Positions 39,991 to 48,815 of a DNA stretch of 64,000 bases are shown one piece after another (position 1 is the stretch's first letter; the number at the start of each line of letters is the position of its first letter). The stretch comes from Thermocatellispora tengchongensis. Lineage in GTDB: Bacteria; Actinomycetota; Actinomycetes; Streptosporangiales; Streptosporangiaceae. The DNA lies in assembly GCF_014202315.1 (NCBI RefSeq), contig NZ_JACHGN010000035.1:1-64000 (forward strand). Direction: 5' to 3'. Made by a program: the position numbers and the translations under genes. The notes beneath the pieces are model-generated. The model did not search any database. It had not been told where the DNA came from and was given only the letters and a program-made list of their open reading frames with translations.

Positions 39991-41111
39991 CCGGAGTGTG
40001 GTGGTGCGGGGTGGGTGGAAGTGTGCAGGGCCAGCGCCAGGCCGGTGGTCCCGGTGAGCAGGCCATCGTCGTGCTCTCGGCCGGTTGCGGCGTGCTGGCG
40101 GAGCAGGAGGGCAAGCGCGGGCAGGTGCGCGATGATCGACGGGGTGAGGGCGTCGCGGGCCGCTCGCCAGGTGGTCTGGTAGACACCGGCGACGCCGTGA
40201 CACAGCCCCGGCTCGGTGAGGCGGCCAAGCTGGGCCGGGTCGGCCAGACAAGCGGCCAGGGCGTGTTCGGCGTGGAGTTGGCGGGTGGTGTCGCCGAGGG
40301 CGATGGCGGCCAGTTGCTGGGCGCGGGCGATCCCGATGGTGCCGTAGCACCAGGAGGGCCGTCCCGGGCCGGGTTGCCGGACGCGACCGGTGTCCAGTTC
40401 CGGCCGGGTGATCCATTGCGGCCACCACGGTCCGCTCTCGCCCTGCTGCTCCCATTGGTCGAGCCAGTCGCAGATGTACTGCACGGCGTCGGCCTGTCCT
40501 TCGACGGAGACGCCGGCCCGCAGTGCGGAGGCCAGCAGGGCCAGTACGCCGGTGATGCCGTGGGCCATGCCGAGATTGGCGTGCCCGCCTGGAGTCGGCG
40601 AGCGGGGGTCGGGGTCCTGGCCCACCCACCAGCCGGGCAGCCCGTCGCGGGTGGGGTGGGTGAGCCGTACCAGGTGGCGCAGGATCGGCCGGAGGATGTC
40701 AGGCTCGGGAGTGTAGCGCAGGAGCAGTGCGGCGATCCCGGTCAGGCCGTAGAACAGGTCGTACTCGGCGAACGACGCCGCCTCGCCTCGATCGGCGCGG
40801 GCGGAGGCGTGGGCGAGACGGTGTTCGGCCAGCCGGGTGACATGAGCGTCGATGCCGGCAGCGGCGGAACGGTACCGGCCGGTCTGGGCGGGTTGGGTGG
40901 CGTGCAGGATGAAGCTGATGGCCGGGGCGCCGTAGTAGAGCCCGGCGTGACCGGCGGCGATGATCGGGGTGCTGGTGGCGGCTTTGATCCAGGTGTGCGC
41001 CGTCTGCCACGGCTGGGCTCGGGCGTGGGCGCGCTCGATGTGCAGCAGCGCCATCCCGGCCGCGCCCTTGGCCAGAGACTGGGCCAGCGTGTCAGCGGCG
41101 GGGGCCGTCAT
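39963..41111 (-). CDS. lanC: Lanthionine synthetase C (cyclase)
   Basis: A 382-residue cyclase from ATG 41111, coupled by ATGA to lanB. It joins Cys thiols to Dha/Dhb to form lanthionine and methyllanthionine. Zinc ligands are Cys255 (WCYG), Cys304 and His305 (LCHG). Repeating GxxG helical barrels are visible (YDLFYGLTGIAALLLRY, NLGMAHGITGVLALLAS, DGLLTGTTGLALALH). The catalytic set is complete. Confidence 0.93.
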   Translation of the reverse strand: MTAPAADTLAQSLAKGAAGMALLHIERAHARAQPWQTAHTWIKAATSTPIIAAGHAGLYYGAPAISFILHATQPAQTGRYRSAAAGIDAHVTRLAEHRLAHASARADRGEAASFAEYDLFYGLTGIAALLLRYTPEPDILRPILRHLVRLTHPTRDGLPGWWVGQDPDPRSPTPGGHANLGMAHGITGVLALLASALRAGVSVEGQADAVQYICDWLDQWEQQGESGPWWPQWITRPELDTGRVRQPGPGRPSWCYGTIGIARAQQLAAIALGDTTRQLHAEHALAACLADPAQLGRLTEPGLCHGVAGVYQTTWRAARDALTPSIIAHLPALALLLRQHAATGREHDDGLLTGTTGLALALHTSTHPAPPHSGWDTCLLIA

Positions 41112-44100
41112 CGCACCTTCTTCCCGGGGCGGGCCAGGTGGCGCAGGACGGCGGCGCGGGCCAGCCGGTTGGTGAACGTCTCCAGATCCGGATCGACGCC
41201 GATGGCGCGGACGTGGTGGTCGTGCAGGAGAGTCCGCAGCACGGTGATGGGCTCGCGGTGTGGGGCGAGTTGGTCGCGGTAGGCGGCCAGCGTGCTGCGC
41301 CGGGCGGCCCACGCGGTGGCCACCTTCTCGCCGCCGGGGTAGCGCCGAAGGGCCTGGTGGTCCTCAGCCGGGTCGGCCAGGAGCAGCGTCGCCTGGAGTG
41401 CTGCCCGATCCAGCGCCCCCGTCTCCTGGGGGAGGACGTCGAGCAGCCACTGGCCCCCCTCGCCGGGGCTGGTGGCGAGTCCAGCGGCCAGGTCCGCCAT
41501 TGACGCCGCGGCGAGGGCGTGAGGGGGTAGGCCGGTGCGGGCCGTCATCGTGATCTGTGCCAGCGCGGCCTCCGAGTCGGCCGCCGCCACCTCGTGGGCC
41601 GCGGTCATCGCCTCTCCGGGACCGTAGCGGCCGGTTTGCGGCTGGTAAGCGGCCAGGGCCAGGTGGGCGAGCAGCCCGCGCGTGTGCAGGTCGGAGGCGA
41701 AGCGGGCCAGTTGCGTGGCGGCCTGGCCGTACTCGGCTGGGCTGGCCAGGTGCAGGTAGAGCCACAGTTGCTGGAGGCTGTCGGGCCGGGTGGTGTCGCG
41801 GTCTCGGCGGAACCACCACCGCACCAGCGGGAGGGAGTCGAGCAGGCGCGGGAGGTGCGCGGTCAGGATGTCGTCATAGCGTTCCGGGTGGCCGAGGAGT
41901 TGCGCGTGGATCAGGTCGCTCGCTCCGGGCATCAGCATCGCGGGCGGGCGGTACACACCTGCGGGCAGCCGCACCGGGCGGCGGGCCTGGGGGGCGGAGG
42001 TCAGGGGGACCAGGAACTCGCACGCCCGGCCGGTCCATCCCTCGCCTGGGGCGGATGGGGCCTCGCGCAGTTCCACTCGCCCGGCCCGGTTCAGGCGGGT
42101 CCGTAGGATGAGCCGGTCCAGACGGCTGTCCAGGTCGAGCGGCAGCCGCTGCTCGTCCTGGTGCAGCACGATCCAGGAGGGGACGCGCCGGCGATCACGC
42201 CAGGCGTGCAGGGACTTCTCCCACACCTGCATGGTTTCGCGCGGCGTGGCCACCTCGGCGGCGGTGAGGATCCAGCGGGCCGGGGCCAGCACGGTCCGGC
42301 CGTAGCGGACCCGGGGAAGGTGCGGCAGCGTACGGGCCGCACCGAAGTCGAACGCGCCGTACACGGCGTGGCGGGCGGAGGCGACCCCGGCCAGGAACCG
42401 CGCGAGCGGTGGGGTGTGCACGGAAGCTTCCAGCGCGTGCAGCACCCACGGCACGACTCGTTGGCCGGTCGAGAGCTGTACCAGGTGCATCTGGGTCGAG
42501 TCGGCGGTGACCGCGAGATCGTCCAGGGCGATCAGCTCTGTGCCCGGGGCGGGATGCTCGGCCAGGGAGATCACCGCGGGGAGGAGTTGCGGCGCCCGCA
42601 CGACGTTTTCGTTGTGACGCCGCCGTGGTGGGAAGGACAACTGCGCGGCCACGACGTCCTCGTCGGTGCGAAAGGAAGCGGCCAGCAGGTCTCGGGCCGT
42701 CTGCGGCAGCAGGTGGGCGAACCGTCCGGCCATGCTGCTCTGCGGTCGGGGAGCTCCGGTCACCCACAGGTGGAACCCGCCGCGATCGACCGCTTCGCGG
42801 GAGGTGGCGTGCAGTTCGAAGGCCAGCTCTACGCGCTGCGGGATGACCATGTCGGTCTGGTCGCCGACCGCCAGCGTCTGAATCAGCGGTTCGGTGAGCG
42901 TGATCTCCTGGCGGCCGTCGATCGCGGCCTCCTGGATGAGCGCCAGCAGTTTGGTGTCGCGGTCGGTCATGATCTGCGCGGCCCGTCCGTGCGCCGCGCC
43001 GAGGAACCCGCCCGGCAGTCCCAGCCCGGAGTCGGCGATCAGGTCCCGCACCGAGACCAGGGCACCCGGCCCGTACCGGGTACGGAAGCGCAGGTGGAAG
43101 TCGCGCCACACCTCCGCCCCGAAGGGGCGCGTGGACAGCCGGAGCAGCACCGACGCGGCCGAGGCCGCCTCCTGCAGCACCGCAGGGGGCAGGGTGATCT
43201 GGCCGTCCACCGCGGTGTCGGCGGCGAGCGTGTGCTCGGTGATGGCGCAGATCGCGCGCATCCGCTCGGTGAGCGGCCCAGCATCCGCCAGCGATGAGGG
43301 TGCCTGGCGGCGGGCCAGTTCCCGGTGGATGTCAGTGAGATCGGACACAAGTCGCGCCGGCTCCCCACTACCGGCCGCCCGGAGCTGGTCGATCACATGG
43401 GGCAGGCCGTCTACGACCGTCGCGGGCGGGCGCAAGCTGGTCAACAGGACTCGCTGCCTGACCAGCTCCGCCAGCACGAAACTGATGGTGTCGGGCGGCA
43501 CCGCCGGAAACGCCGCGCTCAACTGGTCGATGAGGTACTGAAACGGAAGCGGGGAGGCCGCTGCGGTCAGTGCGAGCCGTACCGGCGGGGTGTAGCGGAT
43601 GGAGGTCTCCACCCACGGTCCCGGGTCCGCGCCATCGCACGGAGGGCCGGGCACGAAGAACCGGTTGCCGCGGACGACTCCCGCGCTGTTGACGGTCACC
43701 AGCAGCCGGGGCAGCACGTCGGGGTGGATTTCCAGGTAGTCGACGAGCGCGCCCAGCCATTGCCCATCAGCGCGCGCCGCGATTTGATGCGTCGGCCGGA
43801 AGGAGGCCATGGCCGTGGGGCCGATCTGGACCGGCATGACGCCGGCGAACAGCCCGAACGGGGTGGGGCGCCGCTGCCAGCGCAGCAGGTACGACGCCAC
43901 CGCCACCGTGAGTCGGGTACGCCGGTCGGGGTGATCGTGGGTGGTGAGGACCTCGTTGATCTGCTGGGCCAGCGTCGGGCTGGCGACCGTGATGGCCGCG
44001 CACACCTCAGGCCGCGCCCACATGCGCTCCAGCCAGGAGCGGTCGGCTGCTTCCGGCTCACGCAGGTCGGGTGGCTCCAGATCGCCCGGAGCGGTGCTCA

Positions 44101-44149
44101 CCCGCGCCAGCACGAGACCGGCTGGCTGGTAGAGCCGCCGTGCTGTCAT
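41108..44149 (-). CDS. lanB: Lantibiotic dehydratase, full length
   Basis: A 1013-residue class I dehydratase from ATG 44149 (GAAGGGA upstream). It uses glutamyl-tRNA to glutamylate Ser/Thr in the precursor and then eliminates. The N-terminal glutamylation region runs from LVLARVSTAPGDLEPPD through RRPTPFGLFAGVMPVQIG (about 85-102). The C-terminal SpaB_C elimination domain covers about 740-900 (ASDLIHAQLLGHPERYDDIL, LVRWWFRRDRDTTRP, then RYGPGEAMTAAHEVAAADSE). It is followed by lanC with a 4-nt overlap. No damage is visible. Confidence 0.93.
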   Translation of the reverse strand: MTARRLYQPAGLVLARVSTAPGDLEPPDLREPEAADRSWLERMWARPEVCAAITVASPTLAQQINEVLTTHDHPDRRTRLTVAVASYLLRWQRRPTPFGLFAGVMPVQIGPTAMASFRPTHQIAARADGQWLGALVDYLEIHPDVLPRLLVTVNSAGVVRGNRFFVPGPPCDGADPGPWVETSIRYTPPVRLALTAAASPLPFQYLIDQLSAAFPAVPPDTISFVLAELVRQRVLLTSLRPPATVVDGLPHVIDQLRAAGSGEPARLVSDLTDIHRELARRQAPSSLADAGPLTERMRAICAITEHTLAADTAVDGQITLPPAVLQEAASAASVLLRLSTRPFGAEVWRDFHLRFRTRYGPGALVSVRDLIADSGLGLPGGFLGAAHGRAAQIMTDRDTKLLALIQEAAIDGRQEITLTEPLIQTLAVGDQTDMVIPQRVELAFELHATSREAVDRGGFHLWVTGAPRPQSSMAGRFAHLLPQTARDLLAASFRTDEDVVAAQLSFPPRRRHNENVVRAPQLLPAVISLAEHPAPGTELIALDDLAVTADSTQMHLVQLSTGQRVVPWVLHALEASVHTPPLARFLAGVASARHAVYGAFDFGAARTLPHLPRVRYGRTVLAPARWILTAAEVATPRETMQVWEKSLHAWRDRRRVPSWIVLHQDEQRLPLDLDSRLDRLILRTRLNRAGRVELREAPSAPGEGWTGRACEFLVPLTSAPQARRPVRLPAGVYRPPAMLMPGASDLIHAQLLGHPERYDDILTAHLPRLLDSLPLVRWWFRRDRDTTRPDSLQQLWLYLHLASPAEYGQAATQLARFASDLHTRGLLAHLALAAYQPQTGRYGPGEAMTAAHEVAAADSEAALAQITMTARTGLPPHALAAASMADLAAGLATSPGEGGQWLLDVLPQETGALDRAALQATLLLADPAEDHQALRRYPGGEKVATAWAARRSTLAAYRDQLAPHREPITVLRTLLHDHHVRAIGVDPDLETFTNRLARAAVLRHLARPGKKVR

Positions 44150-44215
44150 CGCTATCCCTTCAGGCGTGGTGCGCTGCCGGCACCGCACGCGCGGCACCGG
44201 CAGCGGGTTACTCCA

Positions 44216-44395
44216 TCAGGCGGGGTCGGCGGCGCTGCTGTTGCAGGCGCTGGCGCAGGTGCTGCCGCAGCCGTCGTTGGTGTCGCACGCGAGTGCGGCG
44301 ATGGGGTAGCTGGACTCGATCACCTGCATGTCCAGGTCCCAGTCCTCCTCGGAGACCACTGTGGTGCTGCCGTCGAACGCGATGGCGGCGGTCAT
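44216..44395 (-). CDS. lanA: FxLD-type lanthipeptide precursor
   Basis: A 59-residue precursor from ATG 44395 with GAAGGAG 8 nt upstream; the ribosome site overlaps the stop of the methyltransferase gene. The leader has EEDWDLDMQVIE (WDLD at 19-22, a Trp form of the FxLD box). The core probably starts near Ala36: ACDTNDGCGSTCASACNSSA to the end, with Cys37, 43, 47 and 51, Thr39 and 46, and Ser45, 49, 53 and 54 available for rings. Asp41-Gly42 is the expected target for methylation to isoaspartate, by analogy with OlvA-type peptides. A 66-nt gap separates it from lanB. Confidence 0.9.
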   Translation of the reverse strand: MTAAIAFDGSTTVVSEEDWDLDMQVIESSYPIAALACDTNDGCGSTCASACNSSAADPA

Positions 44396-44399
44396 GTGC

Positions 44400-45662
44400 T
44401 CACTCTCCTTCACTAGATGGGTGTGGGACGGCCTGACCAGGAGCTTCCACTTCCGGCCAGGAGATCGTGACGCGCGTGTGCCGCTTTGTGATGACCGCCC
44501 CTTCGGGCAGCACGTCCTCGGGGGTGTCGATCGGCCAGACCGTGAAGCTCGGGCCGCGGCCGCGGCGGTAGTCGCGATCCCACCTGCGCACCTGCTCCAC
44601 GATGGCCTTGGCCACCTGGCCTCCGCGGGGGCCGTAGCCGTGCGCGCCGAACTCCACGCGGGATTCCCCCGCCGGCCGGGTGGACAGGTAGGCGAAGGAG
44701 TCTCCTTCGACGGTGGCGAAGGGGAACCAGCGTCCGCCTTCCTCGACCGCGACCCCGGGATCTCCGTCGCTGGTGTCCACGGCCAGGGTGCAGTAGCCGG
44801 GCAGCGCCGTCATCATCCACAAGGGGAGGTTCGCGAACGGCTCGGTGCGTTCGACGGTCACACCCGACCAGGCCGCGGCGGGCGTGCCGGCGAGCACGCC
44901 GTTGAGCTTGTGTGGCTCGGCCAGGTTGCCGTCATCGAAGCGCAGGGCGACCTGCGTCCCGCGCAGCAGCCACAGGTGTTCATCGTGCGCGCCGGCGCCC
45001 TGCATTTTGACGAAGCCGCAGACCCGCTGTGATCGGCTGACCAGGTGGTCGCCTTCGCGTTCCAGGGCCAGCGACCGGGTCACGCCCTTCACCCGCAGCG
45101 GGACGACGATTCTGCCGCCCTCGGCGAGCTGGTCTATCCAGGCGGGAGGGATGTCCCAGGCTCCCACGGTGACCAGAATCCGGTCGTAGGGCGCGCTCTC
45201 GGGTACTCCGCCCTCGGCGTCGGCCAGGACCACCCGAACCCGTGAGTACCCCGCCGTCTCCAGGAACATTGCGGCCCGATCGATCACGTCCGGGTCGATG
45301 TCCACGGTCGTGACCTCGCCGCCGGGGCCGACGATCTCCGCGATCAGGGCGGCGTTGTAGCCGCCGGAGCCGATCTCCAGCACGCGCATGCCTGGGGTGA
45401 GCTCGGCCTGCTCCAACTGGAGCGCCTGAATGTTCGGCGCGGAGATAGTGCTGATGTAGACGCCGTGCTCGTCGCGTTTCACCGCCACGATGTCGTCGGC
45501 GTACGCCTCCTCCAGCGACACGCCCGGCGCGAACAGATGCCGGGGTACCGCGCGGAAGGCGGCCTCGACCTCGGGCGAGGTGATGTGCCCGCCCGAGACG
45601 AGCCCATCGGCGAGTTCCTGCCTGAGTTCGGCGGCCGAAGCCTGGTCGGTGTTATCGGTCAC
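44400..45662 (-). CDS. PCMT-like O-methyltransferase of the FxLD system
   Basis: A 420-residue protein from GTG 45662 (AGAGGGGAAA upstream). The N-terminal half is a protein-isoaspartate-methyltransferase fold: STISAPNIQALQL (about 71-83) and SAM motif VLEIGSGGYNA (about 94-104), then VTTVDIDPDV. The C-terminal half (about 230-420) is an extra domain of the FxLD-system methyltransferases (TIGR04364-like). Characterised relatives such as OlvSA methylate a core Asp so that a succinimide and then isoAsp forms. It is the first gene before the precursor, which starts 4 nt after it. Confidence 0.88.
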   Translation of the reverse strand: MTDNTDQASAAELRQELADGLVSGGHITSPEVEAAFRAVPRHLFAPGVSLEEAYADDIVAVKRDEHGVYISTISAPNIQALQLEQAELTPGMRVLEIGSGGYNAALIAEIVGPGGEVTTVDIDPDVIDRAAMFLETAGYSRVRVVLADAEGGVPESAPYDRILVTVGAWDIPPAWIDQLAEGGRIVVPLRVKGVTRSLALEREGDHLVSRSQRVCGFVKMQGAGAHDEHLWLLRGTQVALRFDDGNLAEPHKLNGVLAGTPAAAWSGVTVERTEPFANLPLWMMTALPGYCTLAVDTSDGDPGVAVEEGGRWFPFATVEGDSFAYLSTRPAGESRVEFGAHGYGPRGGQVAKAIVEQVRRWDRDYRRGRGPSFTVWPIDTPEDVLPEGAVITKRHTRVTISWPEVEAPGQAVPHPSSEGE

Positions 45663-45712
45663 GCGGGTGGTTTCCCCTCTGTTGCTGATCACTGTTGATT
45701 CCGCGGCGTGTC

Positions 45713-46045
45713 TCAATCTGCCGCGCTTCCTGCAGCGTCGGTGCCAGCAGCGCACGACACGCGCGAAGCGTCAACGCTGCCCGCTTCAGTGCGGCAGCTC
45801 GCCAAGGACCGGGTGAGGCCCCGTCTTGCACTGGTGATGGCTAGCTGCTGCGCCAGTGCTTCCGCCAATGCCGGGGCTGAGCAGCGGCCGATCACCCCTC
45901 GAAGTCCGCGCTTCTTCTCCTCCTTTGAGAGCTGGGCGTGGCGGGTGGCCCACCAGATGTCGCCCAGGACGTGGATGTGCCACGCTGGGTAGCTCACGCT
46001 CAGTGCGTGATGCTGTAGTTCCAGCTCCGCTGTCAGGTCGGACAT
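45713..46045 (-). CDS. Small actinobacterial protein (WHI..WWATR type)
   Basis: A 110-residue protein from ATG 46045. The segment SYPAWHIHVLGDIWWATRHA followed by LSKEEKKRGLRGVIGRCSAP resembles small actinobacterial proteins of the form PxWxIxxxxxxWWAT, often found near XRE-type regulators. The C-terminal third is low-complexity. It lies 50 nt before the methyltransferase gene on the same strand. Confidence 0.6.
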   Translation of the reverse strand: MSDLTAELELQHHALSVSYPAWHIHVLGDIWWATRHAQLSKEEKKRGLRGVIGRCSAPALAEALAQQLAITSARRGLTRSLASCRTEAGSVDASRVSCAAGTDAAGSAAD

Positions 46046-46063
46046 GGGCCGCCGCGCCTGCTC

Positions 46064-46363
46064 TCATTCATCGGGCATTGCCAGAAGGACCAGGGCCCGT
46101 GTCTCCTCGTCACGGCGGACACTCACTATTACGCGGCCCGGCACAATTCGCTTGAGGCCGATGTGGGGGTCGGGCCACCCGACCCGGATAAGGCCGCCCG
46201 AGCCCGGGTCCGGCATCTCCGCCACGACTCCCAGTAGAGCCGCCGCGGCGTCGAGCCACTCGGCCTCCCACCCGCTGTCCACTTCGTTGCCTTCCGGGGC
46301 GGTGGCCTTCCACAGGAACACCTGTAGCAGCTCTCTGCGCGGGCAGGTGATCGTGCTCCTCAT
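46064..46363 (-). CDS. Hypothetical protein
   Basis: A 99-residue protein from ATG 46363, coupled by a 4-nt overlap to the gene before it. It has mixed strands and helices (LLQVFLWKATAPEGNEVDSG, GRVIVSVRRDEETRALVLLA) and no motif that I recognise. It is part of the minus-strand operon leading into the lanthipeptide genes. Confidence 0.55.
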   Translation of the reverse strand: MRSTITCPRRELLQVFLWKATAPEGNEVDSGWEAEWLDAAAALLGVVAEMPDPGSGGLIRVGWPDPHIGLKRIVPGRVIVSVRRDEETRALVLLAMPDE

Positions 46364-46584
46364 CGGCCGTCACGCCTCGGGCGGGCGGCATGCATCGCCG
46401 CGTTCAGGTCCGACTCGTTGTCCGCGGCCATGTACATCCAGCCGCCCGTGTCCCACAGCGGGAAGCCGTAGAACCGCTGGGAGTGCGGCCCGTACAGCAC
46501 CAAGCAACTGGGTTCCGACAGGTTCCGCAGCTCCGCCTCCAACTGGCCGGCGGCGACCACGCCTGTGGGGTCGTGGTGGCTCAT
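46360..46584 (-). CDS. Hypothetical protein
   Basis: A 74-residue protein from ATG 46584 (GGAGG upstream), overlapping the methyltransferase stop by ATGA. The middle, LVLYGPHSQRFYGFPLWDTG, is rich in aromatic residues. No family was recognised; coupling on both sides supports expression. Confidence 0.6.
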   Translation of the reverse strand: MSHHDPTGVVAAGQLEAELRNLSEPSCLVLYGPHSQRFYGFPLWDTGGWMYMAADNESDLNAAMHAARPRRDGR

Positions 46585-47417
46585 CGCCACGCCTCCGCCC
46601 CGTTCTCGGGCACGATCCCCACGCCAGCCAGCATGTGCAACCCGATCGGCGGGTGGGGGGCGTCGTCGGGCCGCCAGTCCGAGGGCCGTACGAGACCGGG
46701 CTCGACGATCGTCAGCCCATCGAACAAGGACCGGATCTTCTGTGTGGTGCGCGGGTGGAGCCGGCTGGCGGCGCCGTCGTATGCGCTGCGGGCCCCCTCC
46801 GCCGTTGCGGCGTCCTTCGCGTCGTCCGCTGTGCCGTGTGAGATCACCAAGGCACTGCCGGGGACCATCACCTCGCGCAGCCTTGCAACGATCGGCGCGG
46901 GGTCGGCGGCGATGAAATGCAAAACGGCGCAGGCGAATATCGCAACCGGCTCCGTGAAGTCGATCAGCGCCTGTACCTGCTGGTTGCGGAGGAGGGCTTC
47001 GGGTTCGGTCAGGTCGCCGGAGATCGTCAGCAGGCGCTTCTGCGGCCGGTGCACCCCAAGGTGGCCGAGCACCATGAGGTCGTTGTCGGCGTAGACCACG
47101 CGGGCGTCGGGCATCCTGTCGTGGATGTAGTCGTCCACGGGGAGGCCGGCTCCGAAGTCGATGACCTGCCGGATGTGCGTCTCGGCGGCGAGGTAGCTGG
47201 CGGCCCGGCGCACGAAGGCCAGGTTCGCCCGCGCGATGTCCTTGCTCGCCGGTTCAGCCTTAAGCAACTGCTCCACGGCGTCCCGGTCTACCCGGTAGTG
47301 GTCCTTCCCGCCGACCATGAAGGCGTACATGCGGGCCGGATGCGGCTTGAGCAGGCTCTGTCGGGTATACGAGAGACCGCTGTCGTTCTGCTCGATCGAG
47401 GGCTTACTATCGCCCAC
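46581..47417 (-). CDS. SAM-dependent methyltransferase (DUF574/PF04672 type)
   Basis: A 278-residue protein from GTG 47417 with GGAGG 8 nt upstream. It shows HPARMYAFMVGGKDHYRVDR (about 24-43), VIDFGAGLPVDDYIH (about 83-97) as SAM motif I, and VVYADNDLMVLGH. This is the actinobacterial 'S-adenosyl methyltransferase' family of unknown substrate, common beside regulators. It is the first gene of a ten-gene minus-strand run down to 37839, divergent from 47656. Confidence 0.85.
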   Translation of the reverse strand: MGDSKPSIEQNDSGLSYTRQSLLKPHPARMYAFMVGGKDHYRVDRDAVEQLLKAEPASKDIARANLAFVRRAASYLAAETHIRQVIDFGAGLPVDDYIHDRMPDARVVYADNDLMVLGHLGVHRPQKRLLTISGDLTEPEALLRNQQVQALIDFTEPVAIFACAVLHFIAADPAPIVARLREVMVPGSALVISHGTADDAKDAATAEGARSAYDGAASRLHPRTTQKIRSLFDGLTIVEPGLVRPSDWRPDDAPHPPIGLHMLAGVGIVPENGAEAWR

Positions 47418-47655
47418 GGGTCGCACCTCCAGACGTGCGATCAAGGAGCCCGTCGAGCGTGTAGGAGCGTCTCGGCGGGTTCCGCCTTTTCTGGCAGTGG
47501 CCGCGATTGTCTCCTGACGCTTTTGCTCCTCGCACCCGCGCCACAGTGCGCAATCGCTCAGATCTATGGGTGGCGCTGACCTGCGTTTCCGTCGATGACG
47601 GGACGCTTGCCCATCTGGATGGGTAATCTGGCGCCGAAATGATGAGGAGGTGGAG

Positions 47656-48798
47656 ATGCTTACCCAAGGTCGGGACGAACGAAGCCCTCAAGCGCGGGGA
47701 CGTGTACTGGCACGCATCGGTCAGCACTTATGGCAGGAAATGGGCACAGTTAAGGGCGCTGCCATCGAGTTGATGAATCGGCATCCCGACGTGCCCAGCC
47801 TTCAGGCGCATCGCTATGCGTGCGGCCTCTCACAAGATCAAGCTGCCACTCGGTACAACGAGACGACCGGGCATCAGACCACTCTAGGCGGCACCTCTAT
47901 CAACGCATGGGAGACTTGGGCACGCACGCGGGGGCGGTCAGGGTCTCCGCCTTCTCTCTCCAGCCTGTTGATACTGGCCGCCGCCTATGGTCGCGGCCCG
48001 CTGGACCGTGCAGATGAGCACATCTCTCCAGGTGATCTGGTCGCCGAGGCGTATGAGCATCTTGCGCCCGAGGACCAGATCGCGCTCAAGGGACTCATCC
48101 CTCATGCAACTGGCGCAGCCGAAACACAACCAGAGCAGGGCACGTATCAGACCGGGCCGGACCGGGGGGCGGCCGTCCCGCAAGGCGACATCACCGGCTC
48201 CGACTTCACGCTCACCGCCCCGACAGTCGAATACGGCAATCCGGAAATCTATGTTTACCCCCTGCTAAATCCTGCCCCTGGGCAACTACTTCACCTGGAC
48301 TGGTCATCGTTCGGGTATGGGATAGAGCGGCTGATTCAGCAGATCAAGAACGTGGGCCGTCGCATAGACGTTGACGCCTGCTTCGGGATCAACGAAGCCG
48401 GGCTGGTGATGGCGACTTTCCTGGCGTCGGCCGCTTTCGGACGGTGCCCTATTGGATACCTGAAGTGCAACAAAGGCCGCGATCGGGACTTCATCTCACT
48501 TGATCGAGCCTCGCTGTACCCCGACCTGCCGAAGGCCCCGGCGATCGTCCTGTGCGACTTTGAGGTCAAGCATGCTGATGTGGTGGGTTTCATCACGCGC
48601 GAGATCCGCGAGCGCTACCCGGGTGCGGAGGTCTACTTCGCCGTCTTCGGAGCCATGACGAAGGAACGAAACCTCCAGGTCGCCAGCTTCGATGACCTGA
48701 CCGGGGCCGGAATCATGCGGGCGGCGGACTTCAAGGCGGTGTTCATTGCTGCGACGATGAGCCCTCCAGGCATCGAGCCCCCCTTAGAGCTACGTTGA
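47656..48798 (+). CDS. HTH protein with phosphoribosyltransferase-like C-terminus
   Basis: A 380-residue protein from ATG 47656 (GAGGAGG upstream). The N-terminal 100 residues contain an XRE-like helix-turn-helix (YACGLSQDQAATRYNETTG, then INAWETWARTRG). A linker follows, then a phosphoribosyltransferase-type fold (about 205-365): VDACFGINEAGLVMATFLAS and, at the usual PRPP-loop position, AIVLCDFEVKHADVVGF, where the acidic DD pair is altered to CDFE. Thus it may sense a nucleotide or phosphoribosyl ligand rather than catalyse. Divergent orientation to the lanthipeptide operon makes it a candidate regulator. Confidence 0.7.
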   Translation: MLTQGRDERSPQARGRVLARIGQHLWQEMGTVKGAAIELMNRHPDVPSLQAHRYACGLSQDQAATRYNETTGHQTTLGGTSINAWETWARTRGRSGSPPSLSSLLILAAAYGRGPLDRADEHISPGDLVAEAYEHLAPEDQIALKGLIPHATGAAETQPEQGTYQTGPDRGAAVPQGDITGSDFTLTAPTVEYGNPEIYVYPLLNPAPGQLLHLDWSSFGYGIERLIQQIKNVGRRIDVDACFGINEAGLVMATFLASAAFGRCPIGYLKCNKGRDRDFISLDRASLYPDLPKAPAIVLCDFEVKHADVVGFITREIRERYPGAEVYFAVFGAMTKERNLQVASFDDLTGAGIMRAADFKAVFIAATMSPPGIEPPLELR

Positions 48799-48815
48799 TT
48801 CAACGGAGGTGCATC

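Noticed and set aside
39951-41282. Long open plus-strand frame opposite lanC
   Set aside because: Gly/Gln/Val-rich translation without domains; it mirrors the GC-skewed third positions of lanC, whose zinc ligands and coupling prove the other strand.
42161-43297. Plus-strand frame opposite lanB
   Set aside because: Same shadow effect; low-complexity product and no ribosome site, while lanB motifs are intact on the minus strand.
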